A DNA stretch of 64,000 nucleotides from assembly GCF_001955695.1 (NCBI RefSeq), contig NZ_CP019236.1:5332001-5396000 (forward strand). The letters run 5' to 3'. Both the position numbers and the translations under genes were made by a program. This document shows, one piece after another, positions 8,271-17,165 of the stretch (position 1 is its first letter; the number at the start of each line of letters is the position of its first letter). The DNA comes from Rhodoferax koreense. Lineage in GTDB: Bacteria > Pseudomonadota > Gammaproteobacteria > Burkholderiales > Burkholderiaceae_C. Under the pieces are notes generated by a model. That model searched no databases. It was not told the DNA's origin and was given only the letters and a program-made list of their open reading frames with translations.

Positions 8271-10352
8271 ATGTCCGCCGGAATGAACGTCGCGCAGCAG
8301 GAAGCTGTGAACTACCTGCACGGGCCCTGCCTGGTGCTGGCGGGCGCGGGTTCGGGCAAGACGCGCGTGATCACGCACAAGATCGGCCGGCTGATCCAGA
8401 CCGGCATGCCGCCGAAGAAGATCGCCGCCATCACCTTCACCAACAAGGCCGCGACGGAAATGCGCGAGCGGGCCAAGGCGCTGATCGGCCGCGAGGCCAA
8501 GGATGTGGTGATCTGCACCTTCCACGCGCTGGGTGTGCGCATGGTGCGCGAAGACGGCCACCGCGTGGGCCTGAAGCCGCAGTTCAGCATCCTCGACGCG
8601 GATGACGTGACCGGCATCCTGAAGGATGCCGGCGGCAGCAGCGATATCGCCACCGCACGCACCTGGCAGTGGACCATCAGCAAGTGGAAGAACATGGGCC
8701 TGAACGCCGAGCAGGCGCTGGCCCAGGCGGCGGACGACAACGAGCGCATCACGGCCGTGATCATGTCGCGCTACGAGGAACGGCTCACCGCCTACCAGAG
8801 CGTGGATTTCGACGACCTGATCAGCCTGCCGCTGCGCCTGCTGCGCGACCATGAAGAAGTGCGCAGCAAGTGGCAGGACGTGCTCGGCCACGTGCTGGTC
8901 GACGAATACCAGGACACCAACGCCACGCAGTACGAGGTGCTGAAGCACCTGGTGGGCGAACGCGCGCGCTTCACCGCCGTGGGCGACGACGACCAGTCCA
9001 TCTACGGCTGGCGCGGCGCCACGCTCGACAACCTGAAGAAGCTGCCGATCGACTTTCCGCAGCTCAAGGTGATCAAGCTCGAGCAGAACTACCGCTCCAC
9101 CAGCGCCATCCTGCGCGCGGCCAACAACGTGATCGGGCCGAACCCGAAGCTCTACCCGAAGACGCTGTTCAGCGAACTCGGCGAAGGCGAGCCGGTGCGC
9201 GTGGTCGATGCCGACAACGAGGAACACGAGGCCGAACGCGCCGTGGCGCGCATCCAGGGCCTGCGCGTGAATTCGCAGCACCAGGAGTTCCGCCACTTCG
9301 CCATCCTGTACCGCGCCAACCACCAGGCCAAGCCTTTCGAGAAGGCACTGCGCAAGGCGGCGATCCCGTACAAGGTGTCGGGCGGCACCGGCTTCTTTGA
9401 CCGCGCCGAGATCAAGGACCTGTGTGCCTGGTTCCGGCTGTGGATCAACAACGACGACGACCCGGCCTTCCTGCGCTGCATCACCACGCCCAAGCGAGGC
9501 ATCGGCCACACCACGCTGGGCAAGCTCGGCGAGTTCGCCACGCAGTACAAGCTCTCGCTGTTCGAGTCGCTGTTTTCGGCATCGCTGGCCAGCCTGCTGC
9601 CGGCCAAGGCCATGGACGGCCTGCACGAGTTCGGCCGCTACGTCACCGACCTCGAATACCAGGCGCGCCGCACCATTGGCGCCGAGGATTCGCTGGCCTT
9701 CATGCTGCAGTGGCTGAAGGACATCGACTACGAGAAACACCTGTACGACGGCGAGGACAGCGAGAAGGTGGCTGCCGCGCGCTGGACCAATGTGCTGGAA
9801 TTTTGCGACTGGATGGCCGCACGCGCCGGTGGGCAGACCGACGAGGATTCGGGCACGACCACCATCCGCGAAACCAAGAGCCTGCTGGAAGTGGCCCAGA
9901 CCATCGCCCTGCTGTCCAGCATCAACCAGAAGGAGAAGGACGCCGACGTGGTCACGCTGTCCACGCTGCACGCGTCCAAGGGACTGGAGTGGCCGCACGT
10001 GATCCTGGCCGGCGTGACCGAAGGCATGCTGCCGTTCAAGCTCGACGACGACGAAGGCCGCCAGCAGGTGGTGAGCGACGACATCACCCAGCGCCTGCAG
10101 GAAGAGCGGCGGCTGATGTATGTCGGCATCACCCGCGCGCAGCGCAGCCTGGCCGTGAGCTGGACGCGCAAGAAGAAGAAGGGCCGCGAGATGGTGACCG
10201 CGCAGCCCAGCCGCTTCATCAAGGAGATGGCGCTGGACGCGGCCACGGCCAAGGAAGACCCGCGCGAAAAGCTGCGCGCGCTGCGGGCCGAATTCGCAAA
10301 GAAGTCGCAGGACAACGCCGCCGCGGCCGCGGCGAGCAACGCGCTCACATGA
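8271..10352 (+). CDS. rep: ATP-dependent DNA helicase Rep
   Basis: A 693-residue superfamily 1A helicase, 3'-5' translocase aiding replication forks past obstacles. The opening MNVAQQEAVNYLHGPCLVLA followed by the Walker A motif AGAGSGKTR matches Rep closely. Other motifs in order: ITFTNKAATEMRERA (Ia), VDEYQDTNATQ (Walker B), VGDDDQSIYGWRGA (III), EQNYRST (IV), TLHASKGLEWPHVILAG (V), EERRLMYVGITRAQ (VI). The length is close to E. coli Rep (about 673) and shorter than UvrD. ATG codons at 8271 and 8283 are both possible. Its stop overlaps the next start as ATGA. Confidence 0.92.
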   Translation: MSAGMNVAQQEAVNYLHGPCLVLAGAGSGKTRVITHKIGRLIQTGMPPKKIAAITFTNKAATEMRERAKALIGREAKDVVICTFHALGVRMVREDGHRVGLKPQFSILDADDVTGILKDAGGSSDIATARTWQWTISKWKNMGLNAEQALAQAADDNERITAVIMSRYEERLTAYQSVDFDDLISLPLRLLRDHEEVRSKWQDVLGHVLVDEYQDTNATQYEVLKHLVGERARFTAVGDDDQSIYGWRGATLDNLKKLPIDFPQLKVIKLEQNYRSTSAILRAANNVIGPNPKLYPKTLFSELGEGEPVRVVDADNEEHEAERAVARIQGLRVNSQHQEFRHFAILYRANHQAKPFEKALRKAAIPYKVSGGTGFFDRAEIKDLCAWFRLWINNDDDPAFLRCITTPKRGIGHTTLGKLGEFATQYKLSLFESLFSASLASLLPAKAMDGLHEFGRYVTDLEYQARRTIGAEDSLAFMLQWLKDIDYEKHLYDGEDSEKVAAARWTNVLEFCDWMAARAGGQTDEDSGTTTIRETKSLLEVAQTIALLSSINQKEKDADVVTLSTLHASKGLEWPHVILAGVTEGMLPFKLDDDEGRQQVVSDDITQRLQEERRLMYVGITRAQRSLAVSWTRKKKKGREMVTAQPSRFIKEMALDAATAKEDPREKLRALRAEFAKKSQDNAAAAAASNALT

Positions 10353-10804
10353 CCGAGATCCGCCTGCGCCTAGCCATCCCGCTGCTCGCCGCCTGCCTCG
10401 GTGCCGGCGCGGCCGCGCAGGGCGTGCCAGCCGCCTGCCCGGCGCCGGCCGACATCGTCCCGCAACACCTGTACGGCACCTGGCTCGCGCAGGTGGACGG
10501 CGAGGCCGGGCCGGTCACCATCCGCCTGGGCCGGCACCCCGAACTCGCGGGCAGTGTGAGCGGCACGCTCGAACGCAAGGGCCCCGCGGGCGCGGAACGC
10601 GCGCAGGTGGCCGGCGACGTGGACGAGGGGGACTTCACCCTCGAGGAATCATCCGACGGGCAGCGCATCGGCGCCACCTGGATCGGCCGAATGACAGACG
10701 CCTCGTGCGGCAAGGAAATCAAGGGAACATGGACCAAAGCAAGCGACACCTCATCCAATGCGGCCCGCAGCTTCACGCTGCGCAAACAGGGCGGCTGGCA
10801 GTGA
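10349..10804 (+). CDS. Small exported hypothetical protein
   Basis: A 151-residue protein with a signal peptide (MTEIRLRLAIPLLAACLGAG, likely cleavage after AAA). Its ATG overlaps the rep stop (ATGA), and its own stop overlaps the GTG of the phospholipase gene, so three genes are translationally coupled. The mature part contains LYGTWLAQVDGEAGPVTIRL and VSGTLER, suggesting a small beta-rich domain, with two cysteines (ACPAP and DASCGKEI) that could form a disulfide. No known family is recognised. Confidence 0.78.
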   Translation: MTEIRLRLAIPLLAACLGAGAAAQGVPAACPAPADIVPQHLYGTWLAQVDGEAGPVTIRLGRHPELAGSVSGTLERKGPAGAERAQVAGDVDEGDFTLEESSDGQRIGATWIGRMTDASCGKEIKGTWTKASDTSSNAARSFTLRKQGGWQ

Positions 10805-12015
10805 GCCGCCCCCTGCCCCGGCGCGCCCTGCTGGCCTCGGCGCTGATCGGCGCCGGCCTGGCCGGTGCCACGGTGGGCAGCACCGCCCTGGCACAGACTT
10901 CCGTTTCCGCCGCCAACGGCACCTGGGAGATCTGCACCGGCATGGCTGGCGACAAGGAAGCGCGCCTGGCCTGCTTCGACCTCTGGGCCAAGCAGCAGAA
11001 GGCCGCCGCCAGCCCCGTGGCCGCCAGCCCTGCACCGGCCGGCACGGTGCCGGCGGTGTCGGCGGCCGCACTCGCCGATGCCAAGCCCGTCGAACCGCCG
11101 CCGGTCAACGCCAACCTGCCGGCCACCCGCGTGATCGAAGTGGCCGAGGAACAGGGCTGCCGCGATTCGCAATACTCCGATCTGTCGCGCTTCTGGGAAC
11201 TCGAGAGCGGCTCGGATTGCGGCACCTTCGGCATTCGCGGCTACCGGCCGATCAGCCTGTCCTTCGTGACCTCCGACACCGTGAACGACCAGCCGAGCTC
11301 GCCTGCGGCCGGCCATACCGCGGCCACAGCCATCGACTACCGCAAGCAGGAGGCGCGCATCCAGCTGTCGGTGCGCACCAAGGTCGCGCAGGGGCTGCTC
11401 ACGCGCGGGCATCCGACATTGTCGGACTCGATCTGGTTCGGCTACACGCAGCAGTCGTACTGGCAGCTCTTCAGCCCCGCGCTGTCGCGGCCTTTCCGCG
11501 CCACCGACCACGAACCCGAAGTCATCTACGTCTACCCGACCGACGCGCAACTGCCGGGCGGCTGGCGCCTGCGGTATTCGGGCCTGGGCCTGGTGCACCA
11601 GTCCAACGGCCAGAACCTGCCGCTGTCGCGCAGCTGGAACCGCTATTACGTGATGGCCGGCATGGAGAAGGACAACAAGTTCCGTTTCCAGGCCAGGCTG
11701 TGGCAGCGCATCAAGGAAAGCGACGGCAACGACGACAACCCCGACATGGTCGACTACATCGGCCGGGGCGAATTCATGGGTGCCTGGAACTACGACAAGG
11801 ACAACACCTTCATCGCCACGCTGCGCAGCACGTTGCGTTCACCCAACCGCGGCTCCCTGCGGCTGGAGTGGCTACAGGCGCTCGGCAATGCCGACAGCAA
11901 GCGCAGCCAGCTGCGCTTCCACACCCAGCTGTTCACGGGTTATGGGGACAGCCTGATCGACTACAACCGCAAGCGCACGGTGCTGTCCTTCGGTCTGAGC
12001 CTAGTGGATTTCTAG
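10801..12015 (+). CDS. pldA: Outer membrane phospholipase A (OMPLA)
   Basis: A 404-residue precursor of the calcium-dependent outer membrane phospholipase A1. I chose the GTG at 10801, overlapping the previous stop as GTGA, because a signal peptide follows at once (SRPLPRRALLASALIGAG); an ATG 96 bases upstream would lie inside the neighbour. The catalytic triad signature is intact: GLVHQSNGQ gives the His and Ser, and SRSWNRYYV gives the Asn. IWFGYTQQSYWQ and HEPEVIYVYP match barrel strands of PldA. A Pro/Ala-rich linker of about 60 residues precedes the barrel. The enzyme hydrolyses phospholipids that reach the outer leaflet. Confidence 0.92.
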   Translation: MSRPLPRRALLASALIGAGLAGATVGSTALAQTSVSAANGTWEICTGMAGDKEARLACFDLWAKQQKAAASPVAASPAPAGTVPAVSAAALADAKPVEPPPVNANLPATRVIEVAEEQGCRDSQYSDLSRFWELESGSDCGTFGIRGYRPISLSFVTSDTVNDQPSSPAAGHTAATAIDYRKQEARIQLSVRTKVAQGLLTRGHPTLSDSIWFGYTQQSYWQLFSPALSRPFRATDHEPEVIYVYPTDAQLPGGWRLRYSGLGLVHQSNGQNLPLSRSWNRYYVMAGMEKDNKFRFQARLWQRIKESDGNDDNPDMVDYIGRGEFMGAWNYDKDNTFIATLRSTLRSPNRGSLRLEWLQALGNADSKRSQLRFHTQLFTGYGDSLIDYNRKRTVLSFGLSLVDF

Positions 12016-12035
12016 AACGCACCCCCTGGGAAATC

Positions 12036-12060
12036 CGTTCGTGCTGAGCCTGTCGAAGCA
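12036..12060. repeat. Dispersed REP-like repeat, copy 2
   Basis: Core CGTTCGTGCTGAGC-CTGTCGAAGCA, matching copy 1 at all but a few positions, placed between the end of pldA and the convergent hypothetical gene. Two of the three copies in the window therefore sit between converging genes, where a bidirectional transcript-end structure would be useful. Confidence 0.7.
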
Positions 12061-12094
12061 CATTCGGACGCCACGCGCCGCCGAGGGCCTTTGC

Positions 12095-12475
12095 TTATTG
12101 CCGCGCCGCGGGCCGGCTCGCGGCCAGCTTGCCGTGCGGCAGACTCGCCAGCCGCTTGAACATGCGACCGCAGTAGCCATCGATGCCGATGCACTTGTTG
12201 AGCTCGTCCACCGGCAGCGGGCCGGAGACGACAACGATGTCGTTGGCGATGTCCACCGCACCGGCCGCACGCAGCTTGCGGCGTGCGCCCATGGCCCAGG
12301 ATTTGATGCGCGTCGGGCTGCCGTGCTGGTGCAGGTGCCCGGTGCTGGCATCGAAGGCCACGGCGACGAGGTCGGTGCACAGCCGGTACCTTCGCTCACC
12401 CGTCACTTCGCTTGCAGGCGTCTTCATGTCGTACAGGTAGTAACTGCCGGCCTTGAGTTCGTATTGCAGGTCCAT
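12095..12475 (-). CDS. Hypothetical protein
   Basis: A 126-residue protein starting MDLQYELKAGSYYLYDMKTP, with AGGA about 12 bases ahead of the ATG. No signal peptide or membrane helix. Noticeable elements: GERRYRLCTDLVAVAFDAS, a basic segment (RIKSWAMGARRKLRAAG) and a C-terminal part with two Cys in NKCIGIDGYCG. An upstream in-frame ATG would add a hydrophobic stretch but lacks support. It faces pldA and is divergent from dbpA. Family unknown; coding is supported by length and codon pattern only. Confidence 0.6.
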   Translation of the reverse strand: MDLQYELKAGSYYLYDMKTPASEVTGERRYRLCTDLVAVAFDASTGHLHQHGSPTRIKSWAMGARRKLRAAGAVDIANDIVVVSGPLPVDELNKCIGIDGYCGRMFKRLASLPHGKLAASRPAARQ

Positions 12476-12723
12476 GAGGGTGTTCTTTCCTGAATGGCAT
12501 GTCCTAGTGCGTCGCATTGTGGATGATGCAAGAAGCCGCAAAGCCTGGAAAACCGGTGTAAACCCCGTCAAATCGTAGGCCTGTACCTGCCTCCACTCTC
12601 AGAGGCCCGCGCGGCACTTACAAATTCCCACAAAATTCTTGCCTGGCTGGCTCAGCCTTTTGCGTTCCGGCGTCGATTCGGCGCCTTCCACGCGTTGTGC
12701 AGCCCCGCCCGGATAATCGGGGG

Positions 12724-14130
12724 ATGAACGCAACCCCCTCCCCCATCGCCGCGACCAGCTTCGCCAGCCTGCCCCTGAGCCCCGAGACCCTGGCCAACCT
12801 GACGCAGCTGGGTTACCTGCAGATGACGCCGATCCAGGCCGAGAGCCTTCCGCCGGCCCTGCTCGGCAAGGACCTGATCGCGCAGGCCAAGACCGGCAGC
12901 GGCAAGACCGCGGCGTTCGGCCTCGCCTTGCTGGCCAACCTGAACCCGCGCCGCTTCGCGATCCAGGCCATGATCCTGTGCCCGACCCGTGAACTCGCCG
13001 ACCAGGTGACCACCGAGATCCGCCGCCTGGCGCGCGCGGCCGAGAACATCAAGGTGGTGACGCTCTGCGGCGGCGTCGCCATGCGCGGGCAGATCGCCAG
13101 CCTGGAGCACGGCGCCCACATCGTGGTCGGCACGCCGGGCCGCATCATGGACCACCTGGAGCGCGGCCACCTCGATCTGTCGGCCCTCAACACCCTGGTG
13201 CTCGACGAGGCCGACCGGATGCTCGACATGGGCTTCTTCGACGACATGGCCACCGTCATCAAGCAGTGCCCGAAAGAGCGGCAGACGCTGCTGTTCTCGG
13301 CCACCTACCCGGAAGGCATCGCCAGGATCAGCCAGCAGTTCATGCGCACGCCGCTGCAGATCACGGTCCAGGCGCAACACGAGGAACACAAGATCCGCCA
13401 GCGCTGGTACGAAGTGGCCGACAGCGAACGCCTGCACGCCGTGGGCCTGCTGCTGAACCACTACCGGCCGCAGAGCACCATCGCCTTTTGCAACACCAAG
13501 CAGCAGTGCCGCGACCTGGTGCAGGCGCTGCAGGCCCAGGGCTTCAGCGCGCTGGCGCTGTTCGGCGAGCTGGAGCAACGCGAGCGCGACCAGGTGCTGG
13601 TGCGCTTCGCCAACCGCAGTTGCTCGGTGCTGGTGGCCACCGACGTGGCCGCGCGCGGGCTCGACATCGCGCAGCTCGAAGCGGTGATCAACGTGGACGT
13701 GACGCCGGACGCCGAGGTCCACATCCACCGCATCGGCCGCACCGGCCGCGGCGACCAGGAAGGCTGGGCGTTGAACCTGGCCAGCATGCACGAGATGGGC
13801 TTCGTCGGCCGCATCGAGCAATTGCAGGGCCGCGAATCCGACTGGCACAAGCTCGACGAACTCACGCCCGCCAGCAGCGAGCCGCTGGTGCCGCCGATGG
13901 CGACGCTGCAGATCGTCGGTGGCCGCAAGGAGAAGATCCGTGCCGGTGACGTGCTGGGGGCGCTCACCGGCGAGGCCGGCTTTACCCGCGAGCAGGTGGG
14001 CAAGATCAGCGTGAACGAATGGTCCACCTATGTGGCCGTGGACCGCCGCATCGCGCGCGAGGCCGAGCAGAAATTGGCCAACGGCCGGGTCAAGGGCAAG
14101 ACGGTGCGGGTGCGGCTGCTGGAGGATTGA
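12724..14130 (+). CDS. dbpA: DEAD-box ATP-dependent RNA helicase DbpA
   Basis: A 468-residue DEAD-box helicase that acts on 23S rRNA hairpin 92 during large-subunit assembly. Motifs in order: FASLPLSPETLANLTQLGY with the Q motif MTPIQAESLP, Walker A AKTGSGKT, PTRELADQV, VGTPGRIMDHL, VLDEADRMLDMGF, LFSATYP, VATDVAARGLDI and HRIGRTGRG. The C-terminal 75 residues (TLQIVGGRKEKIRAGDVLGA through KTVRVRLLED) match the RNA-binding domain specific to DbpA, including GKI and the KGKTVRVR end. Monocistronic as far as seen. Confidence 0.95.
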   Translation: MNATPSPIAATSFASLPLSPETLANLTQLGYLQMTPIQAESLPPALLGKDLIAQAKTGSGKTAAFGLALLANLNPRRFAIQAMILCPTRELADQVTTEIRRLARAAENIKVVTLCGGVAMRGQIASLEHGAHIVVGTPGRIMDHLERGHLDLSALNTLVLDEADRMLDMGFFDDMATVIKQCPKERQTLLFSATYPEGIARISQQFMRTPLQITVQAQHEEHKIRQRWYEVADSERLHAVGLLLNHYRPQSTIAFCNTKQQCRDLVQALQAQGFSALALFGELEQRERDQVLVRFANRSCSVLVATDVAARGLDIAQLEAVINVDVTPDAEVHIHRIGRTGRGDQEGWALNLASMHEMGFVGRIEQLQGRESDWHKLDELTPASSEPLVPPMATLQIVGGRKEKIRAGDVLGALTGEAGFTREQVGKISVNEWSTYVAVDRRIAREAEQKLANGRVKGKTVRVRLLED

Positions 14131-14224
14131 GCAGGCCGCCAGCCGGCCGCCAGGGCCTGGGCAAACGCGGGCGCGCAGGCATACACTGCGGCCATAACCA
14201 GACCAACAGATTCCGGCCCGCACG

Positions 14225-16042
14225 ATGCTTACCGAAACTCGCCCCGGCACCAGCTTCAGCCCCCCCAACGATGCGCCGCCCAAGGTGCACCACTTCCGCC
14301 AGGCCCTGCTCTGGCCCTTGCGGCTCATGCCGGTGCGCGGCTCCGAGGGCCAACATGCCAAGCCCTGGCAACTGCTGGCCGACATGGGCGAGCGCTCCCC
14401 GTGGCGCGAGGTGGTCGACGAATACAACGGCAGCCCCGAGGCCTTCCACGAGCGGCATTACAACGAGTTCGTGACCTTCCTGCCCTACGTGCAGCGCTTT
14501 CTTTATGGCGAAGGCCGCAGCCGCGGCGCCGGCCTCGGCCCGGCCTCGCGCTCGCCCATGCGGGTGTTCCGCCGCCACGACGTGAAGGCCGTGCGCGCCA
14601 CGCCGCGCCCGGCCGACCGGCCGATCCTGCTCGACGTGATCCACATCGACCTGTACTTCTTCCTCGACGTGGACCTGGTGCTGCTCAACGTGGAAGTCAG
14701 CGCCGACAACCTGTCGCTCGAGGAAGCCCAGGAGTTGCTCTACCGCTTCGGCCGCGGCTACCCCGCAGGCTGGGACGGCGACGGCCAGGCCCTGCACTGC
14801 CTGGCCAACGCCGAACTGCTGGGGGCGGGCGGCACGCTGCTGGCGCAGTCGGACGCGCATCACCGCGAGGCCTTCATGTCGCACGTCAGCGCGCACCGTG
14901 CCCCGCGCATCGCCGCCCACTGGGCCTGGCTGCTGGAGCCGCTGGTGAGCGACCATTCGGATGCGCAGGGCCCGCTGCGCTACCGCCAGATCGAGTACTA
15001 CCGCATGCCGCTCATGGGCTATCTGTCGGTGGACGATCCGCGCAAGCTCAGCCGCAACGATTTCATCCGGCTCGGCCTGGTGACCGGGGCGGGCCGCTCC
15101 ACGTCGTCGTTCGCCACCGCCGCAGACCCGCAGCCGGGCATGGCCGCGCCGCAGGCCTACGGGGCGGCGGCGCCTGACCCCTCGCCGTATTCGCAGACGG
15201 CGCCTGACCAGTCGCCGTATTCGCATACGGTGCCCGACCAGTCACCGTACGCCGAAGACCACCTCGCCGACTTCGAGCGGCGCTTCTGCTACGACCGCTT
15301 CTGGAGCGAAGGTGGCACGGCGCCGAACACGCGCTACCTGTGCAGCGGCCATTCGCTGGTGGTGGTGGGCGATGCGCGCAGCGAGTTCTACGGCTGCCGC
15401 GACCGTGGCGTGCTGGCCCAGTTCCGCCACCAGCATTTCATGGTGTTCCTGATCGCGCACTTCCAGAAAGCGGCGATGCTGATGTTCTCCGACCGCATGG
15501 CCGAGGCGCTGAAGAACCTCGACATCACCGAGGCGGCCAGCATCCGCCGCTTCAAGCGCACCATCCGCGACAGCTTCGCGGGCTTCCTGCGCTTCACCCA
15601 CCGCTACTGGTTCCACGAAATTTCGGAACAGGCGCAGACCCGCGCGCTGTTCCAGATGTGCTCGAACCACCTGGGGCTGGACCCGCTCTACGCCGAGGTG
15701 AAGGAGCGCATCGCCGAGATGAACGCCTACCTGGAAGCCGACAGCCTGCGCCGCCAGGCCAATACCGTGGTGCGGCTCACCGTGGTCACCATCTTCGGGT
15801 TGATCGGCACCGTGACCACCGGCTTCCTCGGCATGAACCTGCTGGCCGAGGCCGACGCGCCGATGGACCGCAAGCTCGCCATCTTCGCCATCACCTTCGT
15901 GCTCACCACCGCGCTCACGGTCTACACCATGGTCAAGTCCAAGCGCCTGTCCGACTTCCTCGACGTGCTGTCCGACGAACGCATGACGGCCTGGCAGAAG
16001 ACCCGGGCGCTGGCGGCCGTGTGGTTCGAAAAACCCGACTGA
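14225..16042 (+). CDS. CorA-like membrane protein with tandem decapeptide repeats
   Basis: A 605-residue protein with a large cytoplasmic N-terminal region and a CorA-type C-terminus: a helix at about 517-535 ending in GFLGMNLL, so a GMN tripeptide (536-538) sits at the end of the first membrane helix, then a second helix near 551-571 and a short tail. This is the topology of the CorA/ZntB divalent-cation channel family. The N-terminal part (LLDVIHIDLYFFLDVDLVLL, then RFGRGYPAGWDGDG) is not typical CorA. Three consecutive 10-residue units (316-345, APD-SPYS) interrupt the cytoplasmic domain. Cation transport is an inference. Confidence 0.72.
   Translation: MLTETRPGTSFSPPNDAPPKVHHFRQALLWPLRLMPVRGSEGQHAKPWQLLADMGERSPWREVVDEYNGSPEAFHERHYNEFVTFLPYVQRFLYGEGRSRGAGLGPASRSPMRVFRRHDVKAVRATPRPADRPILLDVIHIDLYFFLDVDLVLLNVEVSADNLSLEEAQELLYRFGRGYPAGWDGDGQALHCLANAELLGAGGTLLAQSDAHHREAFMSHVSAHRAPRIAAHWAWLLEPLVSDHSDAQGPLRYRQIEYYRMPLMGYLSVDDPRKLSRNDFIRLGLVTGAGRSTSSFATAADPQPGMAAPQAYGAAAPDPSPYSQTAPDQSPYSHTVPDQSPYAEDHLADFERRFCYDRFWSEGGTAPNTRYLCSGHSLVVVGDARSEFYGCRDRGVLAQFRHQHFMVFLIAHFQKAAMLMFSDRMAEALKNLDITEAASIRRFKRTIRDSFAGFLRFTHRYWFHEISEQAQTRALFQMCSNHLGLDPLYAEVKERIAEMNAYLEADSLRRQANTVVRLTVVTIFGLIGTVTTGFLGMNLLAEADAPMDRKLAIFAITFVLTTALTVYTMVKSKRLSDFLDVLSDERMTAWQKTRALAAVWFEKPD
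15170..15257 (+). repeat. Three 30-base in-frame tandem repeats
   Basis: Units at 15170-15199, 15200-15229 and 15230-15257 encode APDPSPYSQT, APDQSPYSHT and VPDQSPYAED inside the CorA-like protein. Units one and two differ at only a few bases; the third is more diverged and slightly shorter as a match. The unit is Pro/Ser/Tyr-rich, probably a flexible linker. Being in frame and in multiples of three, copy-number change would keep the protein intact. Confidence 0.9.
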
Positions 16043-16070
16043 GCCGGCGCCGCGGGTTAGAGTCGGAGCC

Positions 16071-17162
16071 ATGAAAAACGTAGACCGACAGCAGTTGGTG
16101 CAGCACCTCGTCGACCTGGTCCAGGGCCACACCGGCCCGGCCATGGCGCCGTGGCCCGAAGCCGACCTGCGCGCCGCCGTCGAGCGCGCGGTGGACCTGG
16201 CCGCGCCGGACGATCCACCCACCGCGCACCGGCGCGTGACCATCCTGCTGTCGGACCTGCGCGGCTTCACCGGCACCTCTGAACGCTTCACCGCCATGGA
16301 GATGGTGGCCGCGCTGAACCGCTACCTGGCCCGCATGACCGAGATCATCGTGCGCCACGGCGGCAGCATCGACAAGTTCATGGGCGACGCCATCATGGCG
16401 CTGTTCGGTGCGCCCGACGAGTTGCCCGGCGACATCGAGGCCGCGCTGGCCTGCGCCATCGAGATGCAGATGGCCATGGAGGAGGTGAACGCCGAAAACC
16501 TGCGGCTCGGCATGGCGCCGCTGTACATGGGCATCGGCGTGAACACCGGCGAGGTGGTGGCCGGCCACCTGGGCTCCGCGCTGCACCGCGAATACACGGT
16601 GATCGGCGACCAGGTCAACCTGACATCGCGCGTGGAGGCGCACAGCCTGCGCGGGCAGATCCTGCTGAGCGAAAGCATCTACCAGCAGGCCCGCGACTTC
16701 ATCGAGATCGGCGACGTCAACGAGGTCGCGGTCAAGGGCAAGAAGGGCGTGGTGCGCATGTACGAACTGCTGGGGCTGCCCCGCCACCAGCCGCCGCTGG
16801 TCGCCCCCAAACGCGAGATGCGCAACAGCCCGCGGGTCGAGGTGGACATGCCGCTGGTGTTCCAGGTGCTGCGCGGCAAGTCGGTGCTGAAGCAGGAACA
16901 CGCCGCCCACATCGCCGACATCAGCTATGGCGGCATGTTCGTCGTCAGCAGCACGCCGCTGCAGCCGATGGACGACATCAAGATCGGCCTGGCCCTGTCG
17001 CTGATGGGCCGCGAGCTCACGCAGATCTACGCCAAGGTGCTTCGCGTGTCGGAGGTGAACGGCGAGTACCGCTGCCCGGTGGAATTCACCTCGATCGAGC
17101 CGAAGGCGGCGCAGGCCATCAAGGAATTCGTCGACAGCATCGTCGAATTCACCAAGCACTGA
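16071..17162 (+). CDS. Class III adenylate cyclase fused to PilZ domain
   Basis: A 363-residue two-domain signalling protein. Residues about 53-235 are a class III cyclase homology domain: metal-binding Asp62 (SDLRGF) and Asp106 (GDAIMALFGAPDE), base-selecting Lys102 and Asp180 (TVIGDQVNLTSR) typical of adenylate rather than guanylate specificity, and Asn183 and Arg187 for the transition state. Residues about 248-350 are a PilZ domain with both c-di-GMP motifs: R251NSPR255 and D283ISYGG288. No transmembrane helix, so cytosolic. GGAG lies 5 bases before the ATG. The likely reading is a cyclase controlled by, or signalling together with, c-di-GMP. Confidence 0.9.
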   Translation: MKNVDRQQLVQHLVDLVQGHTGPAMAPWPEADLRAAVERAVDLAAPDDPPTAHRRVTILLSDLRGFTGTSERFTAMEMVAALNRYLARMTEIIVRHGGSIDKFMGDAIMALFGAPDELPGDIEAALACAIEMQMAMEEVNAENLRLGMAPLYMGIGVNTGEVVAGHLGSALHREYTVIGDQVNLTSRVEAHSLRGQILLSESIYQQARDFIEIGDVNEVAVKGKKGVVRMYELLGLPRHQPPLVAPKREMRNSPRVEVDMPLVFQVLRGKSVLKQEHAAHIADISYGGMFVVSSTPLQPMDDIKIGLALSLMGRELTQIYAKVLRVSEVNGEYRCPVEFTSIEPKAAQAIKEFVDSIVEFTKH

Positions 17163-17165
17163 GCC

